A DNA stretch of 64,000 nt from Mycobacterium sp. D16Q14 (GCA_002013415.1 MAEX01000008.1:124001-188000); one strand, 5' to 3'. Positions 26,514-35,682 are shown, counted from the stretch's first letter. Notes: generated by a model from the sequence alone, not told the origin. Made by a program: numbers and translations.

Positions 26514-26990
26514 GTGACTGCGGATTCCGAGAGAGCACCCGAGCGTCCGCTCGATGACGTCGATCGAATTCTGGTGCGCGAGTTGGCTCGCGATGGCCGG
26601 GCGACCCTTGCGCATTTGGCGGCTAAGGCCGGGCTGTCGATCTCGGCGGTGCAGACTCGCGTGCGACGGCTGGAATCTCGCGGTGTTCTCACCGGGTACG
26701 CGGCCCGGGTCAATCCCGAGTCGGTGGGCCAAATGCTGTCGGCGTTCGTGGCAATCACCCCTCTCGATCCTTCACAACCCGATGATGCTCCGGCACGGCT
26801 TGAGCACATCGACGCCATCGAGTCGTGCCACTCGGTGGCGGGCGAGGAAAGTTACGTCCTCCTGGTGCGGGTGCCCTCGCCGCGTGCGCTCGAAGAGCTG
26901 CTGCAGCTGATTCGCACCACAGCCAACGTTCGCACGCGAAGCACCATCATCTTACAAACTTTTTACGATGGTCGCCAGCTTGTGCCGTAA
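26514..26990 (+). CDS. lrpA: Lrp/AsnC family regulator
   Basis: This 158-residue protein has an N-terminal winged HTH (DDVDRILVRELARDGRATLAHLAAKAGLSISAVQTRVRRLESRGVLTGY) and a C-terminal RAM ligand-binding domain (SCHSVAGEESYVLLVRV). It corresponds to LrpA (Rv3291c), a feast/famine regulator that binds amino acids and controls lat in mycobacteria. The GTG at 26514 is chosen because it starts just before the HTH. It sits between the divergent hglS-pcd operon and lat, so both are likely targets. Confidence 0.92.
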   Translation: MTADSERAPERPLDDVDRILVRELARDGRATLAHLAAKAGLSISAVQTRVRRLESRGVLTGYAARVNPESVGQMLSAFVAITPLDPSQPDDAPARLEHIDAIESCHSVAGEESYVLLVRVPSPRALEELLQLIRTTANVRTRSTIILQTFYDGRQLVP

Positions 26991-27030
26991 AAATTCTTGT
27001 CTTGATGTAGAGAAGTCGTAAATACTGCGT

Positions 27031-27036
27031 TATTGT
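27031..27036 (+). promoter_or_regulatory. possible -10 element of a leaderless lat transcript
   Basis: TATTGT (TANNNT type) ends 6 bases before the lat ATG at 27043, and no Shine-Dalgarno precedes that ATG. This spacing puts the start point at or near the A of ATG, the arrangement of mycobacterial leaderless mRNAs. No convincing -35 box was found. Confidence 0.35.
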
Positions 27037-27042
27037 GGGTCT

Positions 27043-28413
27043 ATGACCGCACTAATGTTTCCGGGGTCCCAGGCTGGTTCCACGGTCGATGGCGAGGTAG
27101 CGCGTCCGGAATCGGTGACACCGGACCGAGTGCATGAGGTGCTGCGGCGCAGCATTCTGGCCGACGGCATGGACCTCGTCCTCGACCTGGAGCGTTCGCG
27201 TGGGGCGTACCTGGTGGATGCGCGCGACGGGACCACCTATCTCGACATGTTCACGTTCTTCGCCTCGTCGGCGCTGGGTATGAATCACCCGATGCTTGCC
27301 GAGGATGCTGAGTTTCGTGCCGAACTGACCCGGGCCGCCATCAACAAGCCGAGCAATTCGGATATCTACACCGTCGAGATGGCCCGGTTCGTGGACACAT
27401 TCGCGCGCGCGCTCGGTGATCCGGCGCTTCCGCACCTGTTCTTCGTCGACGGCGGCGCACTGGCCGTCGAGAACGCGCTGAAGGTCGCCTTCGACTGGAA
27501 GAGCCGCTGGAACGAGGCGCACGGAATCGATCCGGCCTTGGGTACCAAGGTGTTACATCTGCGGGAGGCCTTCCACGGTCGCAGCGGATACACCATGTCG
27601 TTGACGAACACCGACCCCAACAAGGTGGCACGGTTCCCCAAGTTCGACTGGCCGCGAATCGACGCACCGTACCTGCGTCCGGATGCCGATATCGATGAGC
27701 TGGAGACGGCGGCGCTGGCGCAGGCGCGCCGCGCATTCGCCGAAAATCCGCACGACATAGCATGTTTCATCGCCGAGCCGATTCAGGGAGAGGGCGGAGA
27801 TCACCATTTCCGTCCGGAGTTCTTCCACGCCATGCGTGCGCTATGCCATGAAAATGACGCCCTGTTCGTCTTCGACGAGGTGCAAACCGGGTGCGGACTT
27901 ACCGGAACGGCCTGGGCCTTCCAGCAGCTGGGCGTGATCCCCGACGTCATCGCCTTTGGGAAGAAGACGCAGGTGTGTGGGGTCATGGCGGGTGGTCGCG
28001 TTGACGAGGTGGCCGACAATGTTTTCGCCGTCAGCTCGCGTATCAACTCCACCTGGGGTGGAAACCTGGTCGACATGGTGCGCTCCCGCCGCATTCTGGA
28101 AGTGATTGAGTCGCAGCGGCTTTTCGGCAACGCGGCGCGGATGGGCGAGTATCTGCTCGACCGCCTGCAGACCCTTGCGCTGCGGCACGGTGAGGTGAGC
28201 GATGTGCGGGGCCGCGGGTTGATGTGCGCGTTCAGTCTGCCGAGCTCCGAGGAGCGCGATCGCCTGGTGCAGCGCCTATGGTCGCAGGAGCACGTGATCC
28301 TGTTGCCCAGCGGCGAGAACAGCGTGCGGTTCCGTCCACCGCTGATTGTCAGCGCCGAGGAGATCGACGCTGCGGTGGCCGCGGTATCGAGGGTGCTCGC
28401 ACAGTCTCACTAG
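27043..28413 (+). CDS. lat: L-lysine epsilon-aminotransferase
   Basis: This 456-residue class III PLP aminotransferase moves the epsilon-amino group of lysine to 2-oxoglutarate. Its semialdehyde product cyclises to piperideine-6-carboxylate. Visible motifs are LFFVDGGALAVENALKVAFDWK at about 143, LREAFHGRSGYTMSLTN, FIAEPIQGEGGDHHFRPEF, FDEVQTGCGLTG, and the PLP lysine region IAFGKKTQVCGVMAGGR at about 305. In M. tuberculosis this enzyme is strongly raised in stationary phase. It is the first enzyme of the pathway completed by pcd and hglS next door. Confidence 0.96.
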   Translation: MTALMFPGSQAGSTVDGEVARPESVTPDRVHEVLRRSILADGMDLVLDLERSRGAYLVDARDGTTYLDMFTFFASSALGMNHPMLAEDAEFRAELTRAAINKPSNSDIYTVEMARFVDTFARALGDPALPHLFFVDGGALAVENALKVAFDWKSRWNEAHGIDPALGTKVLHLREAFHGRSGYTMSLTNTDPNKVARFPKFDWPRIDAPYLRPDADIDELETAALAQARRAFAENPHDIACFIAEPIQGEGGDHHFRPEFFHAMRALCHENDALFVFDEVQTGCGLTGTAWAFQQLGVIPDVIAFGKKTQVCGVMAGGRVDEVADNVFAVSSRINSTWGGNLVDMVRSRRILEVIESQRLFGNAARMGEYLLDRLQTLALRHGEVSDVRGRGLMCAFSLPSSEERDRLVQRLWSQEHVILLPSGENSVRFRPPLIVSAEEIDAAVAAVSRVLAQSH

Positions 28414-28423
28414 GCATCGGGTC

Positions 28424-29014
28424 TTACCAGGCATAGGGGGAGTGCTCACGCGCTGTCCGCAGCGCGGAGCCCCACCACGCCAGCTCGTCGAGCATTGTCT
28501 TGGCGGCGGTTTCGGCATCGCGGCTATCGACGAGTCGGCCGGCATCGTCGAACTGGCTCCACACACCATGGAAACTCACCACATCCCGGGTGGTCACGGC
28601 GTGCAGTTCGGCGAATACCAGCCGCAGCTGCTCGATGGCGCGTAGTCCGCCCGACATGCCGCCGTACGACGTGAATCCGACCGGTTTGGCCTGCCATTCG
28701 CTGTGATGCCAGTCGATCAGGTTCTTCAGCGGGGCGGGGAAGCTGTGGTTGTACTCGGGAGTGACCACGAGGAAGGCGTCGGCGATACGCAACCGTGCCG
28801 TCACCTTGGCCAGCTGGGCGGTGCCTTCAGCGCCCTCTCTCCGGGAAAGGTGAAGGGGCAGTGGATACTCCGCGAGGTCGATGTATCCCGCCTGGAACGA
28901 CGGATGATGCCGGGCCTTTTCTGCGATCCAATTGGCCACGGTGGGACCGAACCGACCATCACGCGTACTGGCGCAGATCACGGCGAGGCGCAGTGGGGTG
29001 GTTGACGTGTTCAC
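28424..29014 (-). CDS. NADPH-dependent FMN reductase family protein
   Basis: This 196-residue flavodoxin-like protein starts LRLAVICASTRDGRFGPTVANW (FMN phosphate loop) and has VVTPEYNHSFPAPLKNLIDW at about 82, the signature of NADPH-dependent FMN reductase/azoreductase proteins, and SYGGMSGGLRAIEQLR. The GTG at 29014 is preferred over an upstream ATG that adds nine residues. Role could be quinone or azo reduction; the substrate is unknown. It converges with lat, 10 bases apart, in a stretch where M. tuberculosis carries the sigF operon. Confidence 0.85.
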   Translation of the reverse strand: MNTSTTPLRLAVICASTRDGRFGPTVANWIAEKARHHPSFQAGYIDLAEYPLPLHLSRREGAEGTAQLAKVTARLRIADAFLVVTPEYNHSFPAPLKNLIDWHHSEWQAKPVGFTSYGGMSGGLRAIEQLRLVFAELHAVTTRDVVSFHGVWSQFDDAGRLVDSRDAETAAKTMLDELAWWGSALRTAREHSPYAW

Positions 29015-29064
29015 GCGCCCATCGTCGTACCTAAAGTGCACTCGAGGTCAAGTGGATTCTTCCG

Positions 29065-29391
29065 TCACGCGAGCATCGCGTCGGCGAAGCGCCGTACCGC
29101 CGCGACGGCTTCCTGCTCTGCGCCCGGTGAGCCGGGATAGTCGGTGCGCGCCCTCGACTCGATGGTGCCGGTGGCGGGGTCGAGCAGAACCTCGGCGACC
29201 ATCTCGGCAGTGGTGGGTTCGCAGACGGCCCAGCTGTAGAGGCGATCGGAGTCCCAGTCGGCCGTGCGCGCGGACACGTACTCGGAGTCGTCGACACCGA
29301 GTGAGGTCAATGCCGGACGGTCGTCCAAGCGTTCGTCGGCACGCAGGGCGCGCAAGTACCATGCGCCCGCGTTGATCTCGATGGGTTCCAT
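29065..29391 (-). CDS. small conserved-looking hypothetical protein
   Basis: This 108-residue protein is not recognised. It starts MEPIEINAGAWYLRALRADERLDD, has an acidic middle with DSEYVSARTADWDSDRLYSWAVCEPTTAEMVAEVLLD, and ends in a helix. No signal peptide or membrane span is seen. The ATG at 29391 is chosen over one 13 codons earlier because the conserved-style segment starts there. It lies 84 bases after accA3 on the same strand and could be co-transcribed. The repeated Trp and acidic residues resemble small GNAT- or Imm-like proteins only vaguely. Confidence 0.6.
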   Translation of the reverse strand: MEPIEINAGAWYLRALRADERLDDRPALTSLGVDDSEYVSARTADWDSDRLYSWAVCEPTTAEMVAEVLLDPATGTIESRARTDYPGSPGAEQEAVAAVRRFADAMLA

Positions 29392-29475
29392 GAGTCTAGA
29401 AATGCGTCGAGCGTGAAACCATGGCGGCAATTCGGTGCGAATCCCGCCACAGCTTCACGCTCGGCGACAAAAGTC

Positions 29476-31272
29476 CTACTTGATCTCTGCGATGACCGTG
29501 CCCTGGGTGATGGCGGCACCGGCCTCGACGCTCAGCCCGGTGACGGTGCCGGCCTTGTGCGCGGTGACGGGGTTTTCCATCTTCATGGCTTCCAGCACCA
29601 CGATCAGCTCGCCGGCCTCGACCTCCTGGCCCTCTTCGACGGCGACCTTCACGACGGTGCCCTGCATCGGAGCCGTCACCGAGTCGCCGGTGGCGGCGCC
29701 GCCGCCGTGGCCACCACGCTTGCGGGCCTTGGGCTTCTTGCGGATGACACCGTTCGCGGCGCCACCGCCACCACCAAGCGAGATGTCACCGGGCAGCGAC
29801 ACCTCGAGACGACGGCCGCCAACCTCTACGACCAGCTTCTGGCGGGGCAGAACCTCGTCCGCGTCGGCCTCAGCGGCGTCGGCCGTGAACGGCTCGACGG
29901 TGTTGTCCCACTCGGTCTCGATCCAGCGGGTGTGCACGGTGAAGCCGTCCTCGTCGCCGATGAAGGCGGGATCGGAGACCACGGCGCGGTGGAACGGGAT
30001 GACGGTGGCCAGGCCCTCAACGTTGAACTCGGCCAGGGCGCGACGCGAGCGTGCCAGCGCCTCATTGCGGTCGCGACCGGTGACGATCAGCTTGGCCAGC
30101 ATCGAGTCGAACTGTCCGCCGATCACCGAACCGGCCTGCACACCCGAGTCCAGGCGCACGCCGGGGCCGGTAGGGGTGTTGTAGACCTTGACCGGGCCGG
30201 GAGCGGGCAGGAAGTTGCGGCCGGCGTCCTCGCCGTTGATGCGGAATTCGATCGAGTGGCCGCGCGGCGCGGGGTCCTCGGTGAACTCAAGTGCCTCGCC
30301 GTTGGCGATCTTGAACTGTTCGAGCACCAGGTCGACGCCGGCGGTCTCCTCGGTGACCGGGTGTTCCACCTGAAGGCGGGTGTTGACCTCGAGGAACGAG
30401 ATCAGGCCGTCCTGGCCCACCAGGTATTCGACGGTGCCGGCGCCGTAGTAACCGGCCTCCTTGCAGATGCGCTTGGCGGACTCGTGGATCTCCTTGCGCT
30501 GCGCGTCGGTGAGGAACGGCGCGGGCGCCTCCTCGACAAGCTTCTGGAAGCGGCGCTGCAGCGAGCAGTCGCGGGTACCGGCGACGATGACGTTGCCGTG
30601 CTGGTCGGCGATGACCTGGGCCTCGACGTGGCGCGGCTTGTCCAGGTAGCGCTCCACGAAGCACTCACCACGACCGAAGGCGGCGACGGCCTCACGGGTG
30701 GCGGACTCGAACAGCTCGGGTACCTCTTCAAGGGTGCGGGCCACCTTCATGCCGCGGCCACCGCCACCGAATGCCGCCTTGATGGCGATCGGCAGACCGT
30801 GCTCCTTGGCGAAGGCGACGACCTCGTCGGCGTCTTTGACGGGGTCGGCGGTGCCGGGGACCAGCGGGGCCTGCGCCCGGGCGGCGATGTGGCGGGCGGT
30901 CACCTTGTCGCCGAGGTCGCGGATGGACTGCGGGCTGGGCCCGATCCAGATCAACCCGGCGTCGATGACGGCCTGGGCGAAGTCGGCGTTCTCGGAGAGG
31001 AAGCCGTAACCGGGGTGGATGGCGTTGGCGCCGGACTTCTCGGCGGCTTCCAGGATCTTGCCGAAGTCCAGGTAGGACTCGGCGGCGGTGTTACCGCCGA
31101 TACCGAAGGCCTCATCGGCCAGGTGGACGTGGGGTGCGTCGGCGTCGGGCTCTGCGTAGATCGCGACGCTGCCCAGTCCAGCATCCTTCGCCGCGCGGAT
31201 AACCCGGACCGCAATCTCACCGCGGTTGGCGACGAGTACCTTGCTGATCTTCGAGCTGGCGTGATTGGGCAC
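29476..31272 (-). CDS. accA3: acyl-CoA carboxylase biotin carboxylase/BCCP alpha subunit
   Basis: This 598-residue protein carries the biotin carboxylase domain (about 8-455; [20 protein letters not shown] at the start, [18 protein letters not shown]-grasp loop, [15 protein letters not shown] near 295) and a C-terminal biotinyl domain whose acceptor is Lys564 in [10 protein letters not shown]. It carboxylates biotin for AccD4, AccD5 and AccD6 partners to make malonyl-, methylmalonyl- and long-chain carboxyacyl-CoA for fatty and mycolic acid synthesis. The GTG start has AGGAGG about 9 bases upstream. AccD5/AccE5 and the biotin ligase lie 16-22 kb away in this window. Confidence 0.97.
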   Translation of the reverse strand: MPNHASSKISKVLVANRGEIAVRVIRAAKDAGLGSVAIYAEPDADAPHVHLADEAFGIGGNTAAESYLDFGKILEAAEKSGANAIHPGYGFLSENADFAQAVIDAGLIWIGPSPQSIRDLGDKVTARHIAARAQAPLVPGTADPVKDADEVVAFAKEHGLPIAIKAAFGGGGRGMKVARTLEEVPELFESATREAVAAFGRGECFVERYLDKPRHVEAQVIADQHGNVIVAGTRDCSLQRRFQKLVEEAPAPFLTDAQRKEIHESAKRICKEAGYYGAGTVEYLVGQDGLISFLEVNTRLQVEHPVTEETAGVDLVLEQFKIANGEALEFTEDPAPRGHSIEFRINGEDAGRNFLPAPGPVKVYNTPTGPGVRLDSGVQAGSVIGGQFDSMLAKLIVTGRDRNEALARSRRALAEFNVEGLATVIPFHRAVVSDPAFIGDEDGFTVHTRWIETEWDNTVEPFTADAAEADADEVLPRQKLVVEVGGRRLEVSLPGDISLGGGGGAANGVIRKKPKARKRGGHGGGAATGDSVTAPMQGTVVKVAVEEGQEVEAGELIVVLEAMKMENPVTAHKAGTVTGLSVEAGAAITQGTVIAEIK

Positions 31273-31375
31273 CTGGCCTCCTGGTTTTAGTGCTTTCTTA
31301 GAGTCTCGGCAGTGAGTTTATGCATCCGGGGCATCAAACACACATCCGGGATGGGGTGTGCCGCCCCAAGTTTTT

Positions 31376-31393
31376 ACCTACTGACGAGTAGGT
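31376..31393. promoter_or_regulatory. inverted repeat between SufE-like gene and accA3
   Basis: ACCTAC (31376-31381) and GTAGGT (31388-31393) are perfect 6-base arms around TGACGA, directly after the SufE-like stop codon and 104 bases before accA3. Size and symmetry fit a TetR-type operator, or a weak hairpin terminator without a T tract. Regulation of accA3 from here is inferred. Confidence 0.35.
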
Positions 31394-31804
31394 TCAGGAC
31401 AGTCGTCGCTTGATGCGTGCCAGCATCGCCGACATTCCCCGCAGTCGCAGCGGGCTGATCAGCGCTGCCAATCCGAGGTCCGCATAGAAGTCGTCGGGGA
31501 CCGCCAGGATTGCGTCTGCGGACTGGCCGTCCAGACCCTGATGCAGGATCGAGGCGAACCCGCGCGTCGTTGGAGCTTCGGCGGGCGCACTGAAATAGAG
31601 CCGCACGCCGTCGCGGTCACTGGCGTCGACGTCCAGGAACAGCGGTGACTGGCATTCCGGCACCGGCTCCATCGCTGCCTGTTCCAAATGCGATGGCAAC
31701 TCAGGTAATTCGGCCGAGAATTCCAGTAGCAGGCGAAGCTTGTCCTGTCCCTCGACGGCCTTGAAATCGGCGACGATCTCGGCGAGTTCGGCGGGGAGGC
31801 TCAT
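31394..31804 (-). CDS. SufE-like protein (Rv3284 type)
   Basis: This 136-residue protein has the SufE fold: [32 protein letters not shown] at the start, [16 protein letters not shown] with the acceptor Cys at about residue 51, and [22 protein letters not shown] at about 79. SufE proteins take sulfur from a desulfurase or sulfurtransferase. The ATG overlaps the TGA of sseA (ATGA), so the thiosulfate sulfurtransferase and this carrier are coupled and may pass persulfide between them (inference). Confidence 0.88.
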   Translation of the reverse strand: MSLPAELAEIVADFKAVEGQDKLRLLLEFSAELPELPSHLEQAAMEPVPECQSPLFLDVDASDRDGVRLYFSAPAEAPTTRGFASILHQGLDGQSADAILAVPDDFYADLGLAALISPLRLRGMSAMLARIKRRLS

Positions 31805-32697
31805 GCTGCAGGGGGCGCGCCTGGTTTGTCGCCCTTGACGATCGGGGTACGGACCCGGTTGCCCCATTCGGTCCACGAGCCGTCGTAGTTGCGCACGCCC
31901 TCGACGCCCAGCAGGTGGGTGAGGACGAACCAGGTGTGGCTGGAGCGCTCGCCGATGCGGCAGTAGGCGACGATGTCGCCGTCCGCGGCGATGACATCGC
32001 CGTAGATGTCATCGAGTTCGGCGCGGCGCCGGAACCTGCTGTCGTCCGCGGCGGCCTTGGCCCAGGGGATCGAGACTGCGGTGGGGATGTGTCCACCCCG
32101 CAACGCGCCCTCTTCCGGGTAATCGGGCATGTGGGTGCGTTCGCCGGTGTATTCCGCGGGGGAACGCACATCGATCAGCGGTCCATGTCCGAGGTGGGCC
32201 AGCACGTCGTCGGCGTACGCGCGAATCGGTGCGTCGTCGCGGTCCACCACGGGGTAGCCCTCGGTGTACTTGGCTGGAACGTCGAGTGTGGTGTCGCGTC
32301 CCTCGGAGATCCACAGATCCCGCCCACCGTCGAGGAGCCGGACGTCGGGGTGGCCGAACAACGTGAACACCCAGAGTGCGTAGGCGGCCCACCAGTTGGA
32401 CTTGTCGCCGTAGATGACAACCGTGTCCTCGCGACGGATCCCCTTGCGGTTCATGAGCTCTGCGAACTGCACGCCGTCGATGTAGTCGCGGACGGTGCCG
32501 TCATTCAGGTCGACGTGCCAGTCGATCTTCACCGCGCCGGGAACGTGCCCAATGTCGTAGAGCAGAACGTCTTCGTCGGACTCCACGATGGACAGTCCGG
32601 GGGTGCCGAGGTGCCCGGAAAGCCAGTCGGCGGAGACGAGGCGTTCGGGGTGGGCGTAGGCGGCGAATTCAGGTGCGGGGTCGGCCGGAAGGGTCAC
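31801..32697 (-). CDS. sseA: thiosulfate/3-mercaptopyruvate sulfurtransferase
   Basis: This 298-residue protein has two rhodanese domains. The N-terminal one (about 15-140; [31 protein letters not shown]) lacks the catalytic Cys. The C-terminal one (about 155-280) has [13 protein letters not shown] and the active Cys246 in [14 protein letters not shown]. The CRIGERS loop is that of the SseA/rhodanese type linked with SufE-like Rv3284. It transfers sulfane sulfur to cyanide or thiols. It is the first gene of the sseA-sufE-accA3 line. Confidence 0.94.
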   Translation of the reverse strand: MTLPADPAPEFAAYAHPERLVSADWLSGHLGTPGLSIVESDEDVLLYDIGHVPGAVKIDWHVDLNDGTVRDYIDGVQFAELMNRKGIRREDTVVIYGDKSNWWAAYALWVFTLFGHPDVRLLDGGRDLWISEGRDTTLDVPAKYTEGYPVVDRDDAPIRAYADDVLAHLGHGPLIDVRSPAEYTGERTHMPDYPEEGALRGGHIPTAVSIPWAKAAADDSRFRRRAELDDIYGDVIAADGDIVAYCRIGERSSHTWFVLTHLLGVEGVRNYDGSWTEWGNRVRTPIVKGDKPGAPPAA

Positions 32698-32796
32698 GTT
32701 GTGAGCCTAGTCGCGTTCGAGGGTGGTCGGCTCATCGAGTTGGATACCGAGTTCAGATCCGCGGTGCGTTGCTGGTCGGGGTGCGAGAATTCGCCA

Positions 32797-34314
32797 ATGC
32801 CGGACTGGACATACCACCCGCTGAGCCCGATCGCGTCGTCCGTTCTCGGTGAACGCAGGACACGAGTGTGGGCGATGAAGGTCCTGGCGGCGGTGGTGAC
32901 GCGCGCCGGCGGGCGGCGCTGGATTTCCTGGGTGTTCGACCATCCGCCTGCTCCGCCGCAATGGCACGGCCGGTTCGGGGCGACGGTTCCGCCGTCGATC
33001 GCGCGCGAGGCCGTCGCGGTGTTGCCGGTGCAGGGGGCCAGTGTCGTCGAGATCGGACCGGTGGGCACCGCCGACGTGGACACGGTGCGGCGCGCGGCCG
33101 CCGACCGCAGATGCCGGGTTGTCGCGCTCGTCGCTACTACCGAGCTGGCCGATGCGGTGGCGCCCTTCGTCGACGCGGTGTCCTTGCCCGGGGATGCCGG
33201 GACGGTGCGACTGACCGAACCCTCGATGGACGCCGCGGTGCGCGCGCTGGCGGATCCGTCGGCGACGGTGCTCGCCACACCGGCGGTCTTGATTGATGCC
33301 GGGCCGGGCTGGTTCAGCCGGGTGATCGAGGCCGCTACGCCGACTTCGCCGCCAAAGGCATTGCGCGATATCGGGTTCGATCCGCGCGGATGGCCCGCGT
33401 GGATATGGGGTGTGCTGGTTGGGCTCGGTCTGATTGTCGCGGGTATCGGGGCGGCCGCCATCTCTTTGGGCCCCGTGCTGCTGTGGTACGACCGCGACTA
33501 CCTCGGACTTTCAGTCGACGGCCTGCACGGCGTGAACCATCATCTGGTCGGGTTTCTGCAGCATGACCGGCTCACCATGGCAGGCAACATGATTGGCATC
33601 GGTGTTCTGTATCTGGGGTTGGCCTGGGGTGGGATCAGGGAAGGGCACCGCTGGGCACGTAACGCGCTGTTGATTTCGGGGCTGGTCGCGTTCCTGACGT
33701 ACTTCTACTTCCTGGTGACGGGTTTCCTCGAGCCACTGCACACACTCGTCGTTGTCGGGTTGTTCCCCCTGCTGATCCTCGCCGTGTGGCGTGAGCCCGT
33801 GACCCCGCAGTGGCCGCCGATCGTTGAGGGGCCCGAATCGGAGCGGCGGCGCGCGCTGTGGGGACAGCTGCTCATGATCGGTGTTGGCGGTGGGTTGTTC
33901 GTTGCCGGGGCGGTGATTTCGACGGTCGGGCTGACATCGGTTTTCGTACCCACCGATCTCGATTTCCTGGGCACCAGCGCTGAGGCGCTGCGGGCCGCCA
34001 ACCAGCACTTGCCATCCTTCATCGCGCATGACCGTGCGGGTTTCGGCGGTGCGTTGGTGGGTGCCGGATTCGCGGTACTTCTGATCAGCCTGTGGGGCTG
34101 GCGCCGCGGTGAGCGCTGGGTGTGGTGGTCGTTGTTGATCGGGTGCGTGTTCGGCACCGTGCCGGTCCTGGGCATCCATTTCGCCATTGGGTATACGCAT
34201 TTCGAGCACCTGTTGCCGGTGTACGTGTTGGTCGTCGTGGTGGTGGTCGCCCTCACGTTGTCGAGGGCGTACCTCACCGCGCCGCCCGATCAGTCGCCGC
34301 GTATCAGCCGGTAA
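32797..34314 (+). CDS. membrane protein with soluble N-terminal domain, unknown function
   Basis: This 505-residue protein has a soluble part (about 1-195) that begins PDWTYHPLSPIASSVLGERRTR and includes FDHPPAPPQWHGRFGATVPPSIAREAVAVLPVQGASVVEIGPVG. That opening resembles the N-terminus of actinobacterial dihydroorotate dehydrogenase-like proteins, but no flavin/active-site Ser or Cys motif is clear. The rest holds about eight hydrophobic helices (about 207-490), arranged as two similar halves, each with an acidic NHH/NQH-x-Phe-HDR motif (GVNHHLVGFLQHDRLTM and AANQHLPSFIAHDRAGF), suggesting an internal duplication. The ATG at 32797 is chosen; the longer open frame upstream reads antisense through sseA. 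Confidence 0.7.
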   Translation: MPDWTYHPLSPIASSVLGERRTRVWAMKVLAAVVTRAGGRRWISWVFDHPPAPPQWHGRFGATVPPSIAREAVAVLPVQGASVVEIGPVGTADVDTVRRAAADRRCRVVALVATTELADAVAPFVDAVSLPGDAGTVRLTEPSMDAAVRALADPSATVLATPAVLIDAGPGWFSRVIEAATPTSPPKALRDIGFDPRGWPAWIWGVLVGLGLIVAGIGAAAISLGPVLLWYDRDYLGLSVDGLHGVNHHLVGFLQHDRLTMAGNMIGIGVLYLGLAWGGIREGHRWARNALLISGLVAFLTYFYFLVTGFLEPLHTLVVVGLFPLLILAVWREPVTPQWPPIVEGPESERRRALWGQLLMIGVGGGLFVAGAVISTVGLTSVFVPTDLDFLGTSAEALRAANQHLPSFIAHDRAGFGGALVGAGFAVLLISLWGWRRGERWVWWSLLIGCVFGTVPVLGIHFAIGYTHFEHLLPVYVLVVVVVVALTLSRAYLTAPPDQSPRISR

Positions 34315-34950
34315 CTGGTGACGGCCTCACCGCGTTCGTCGCTCGCGTCGATGGCGCGTCGCCGATCTTGGCTGCCTCGGCGAATTGCACCAGAAGTTCC
34401 TTCAGGGAGTCCATGAATTTCACCGCGTAGCCGACGTAAGGCTCGGTTTCGCCGTCGGAACGTTAGACCATCGCCCACGCCTGCTCGAAGGACAGCATGA
34501 CGGGGTACAGCAAGGTGAGCCCCGCTTGGTAGTACACCTGTGAGAAGCCGTGGTCGGGGCCGACCTAGTGCACCGGGCTGAGCACGTTGAGTAGTTCCTC
34601 GTGTGCCGTCACGAGATCTTGGGGACCGCTGACGATGAGATACGACAGCGGGTGCAAGATGTCGTCCCCCTGAGACATGTACCCGGCGGATACGAATGCC
34701 GCACCTCGATCAGTGACCCAAGCGGCGCTCTTCCGGGCCTGCCCGGGGGAGTCGGAGGAGAGGTTGACGATCGTCTTGCCCGGTGAGCTCGGTCTAGCCC
34801 AGCACGTCGTACATTGCGGCGTAGTGGGTCAGGCTGGCCTTGCCGGAGCTGCGATTCCGGACGGTGACCGCGTATCCGGCATTCAATGCAGTGGCGCAGG
34901 ATTGCCGTGGTGCGCATGGGCGCGCGCGATATGTTGACTGATTAATGTTG
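34304..34950 (-). pseudogene. decayed NAD(P)-dependent imine reductase-like gene
   Basis: Minus-strand translation gives recognisable pieces of the 6-phosphogluconate dehydrogenase-like/imine reductase family. A fragment ALNAGYAVTVRNRSSGKASL (Rossmann start) is fused after a deletion to THYAAMYDVLG. In another frame follow PSSPGKTIVNLSSDSPGQAR, RGAAFVSAGYMSQGDD and DHGFSQVYYQAGLTLLYPV. The second frame is cut by TAG at 34565-34567 and TAA at 34463-34465. The frame change occurs near 34794-34800, and roughly 50 residues of the N-terminal domain are missing. Its 3' end overlaps the convergent membrane gene by 11 bases. Multiple lesions of different kind mean it is not a sequencing error. Confidence 0.8.
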
Positions 34951-35091
34951 TCGCAGAAAGCCACTACCGCTTCGGCCCGTGGCGGCACGCGAAGCGTGTG
35001 CGTCCAGCTGAATCCTGGCCCGTCTGGTTGCATCGCGTCCCTTCAAACAAATTCCGGCAGCTGAGAGATCCGGGACGTCTTGACCGTACGG

Positions 35092-35682
35092 CTAAGGCCC
35101 GGGGCGTGAATAGATGCGGAAGCCGAATTGCTTCAATGGTTGCAGTACTACGGACTCGGTAAAGCCGGTGTCATACACGGCCGCAACTTCGGAGAAGGTC
35201 GCGAAAACGACCATCGCGCCGTCGTCGTAGGAGAACGCATACCACTTGTAACTGCTATTGAAAAGATCGGCCTGCATGGGCAATTCAGCCGGGAAACGCG
35301 CAACCGTGATATCGGCCGACTCGCCATCCGGCCGAACACGTGCCGTACATATAGAACTCACGATCGCATGAGGGAATCGTTCATTTGGGGTCCGCAAGTG
35401 GTACACCGGCTGCTCGCATACCGCGGCAATCCAATCAGGCGGCCAGTACGTCACGCGGTTGATCTCTGCAAATTCATCCCCAGGTGGAAGATTATGCAAT
35501 CGCACAGCCATCCGTTCACCGCCGCGCACGAGCCCCGTTGTGCTACTCGCCAGCACTACTAGCGTTGTTATTGACGCGACCGCCCCGACAAGGACGGCGG
35601 CAATCGCGCCAGCAGGTAACAGAAGTCGGCCTCGCGGTCTCCATGCACGCAGTGGAATCACCGGTGATGATTTGCTGGGCAT
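35092..35682 (-). CDS. membrane-anchored hypothetical protein
   Basis: This 196-residue protein has a basic N-terminus, one membrane span at about 22-46 (LLLPAGAIAAVLVGAVASITTLVVLAS) and an extracytoplasmic domain with two cysteines (IAAVCEQPVYHL and VSSICTARVR), probably disulfide-linked. There is no lipobox. This layout is common in mycobacterial secreted or PknH-sensor-like hypothetical proteins, but the domain is not recognised. Codon use looks less GC-biased than in the core genes nearby, in line with an acquired segment. The ATG start has no strong ribosome site. Confidence 0.65.
   Translation of the reverse strand: MPSKSSPVIPLRAWRPRGRLLLPAGAIAAVLVGAVASITTLVVLASSTTGLVRGGERMAVRLHNLPPGDEFAEINRVTYWPPDWIAAVCEQPVYHLRTPNERFPHAIVSSICTARVRPDGESADITVARFPAELPMQADLFNSSYKWYAFSYDDGAMVVFATFSEVAAVYDTGFTESVVLQPLKQFGFRIYSRPGP

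Noticed and set aside
29413..31290. 625-residue plus-strand open frame opposite accA3
   Set aside because: Antisense to the conserved carboxylase; no family motif.
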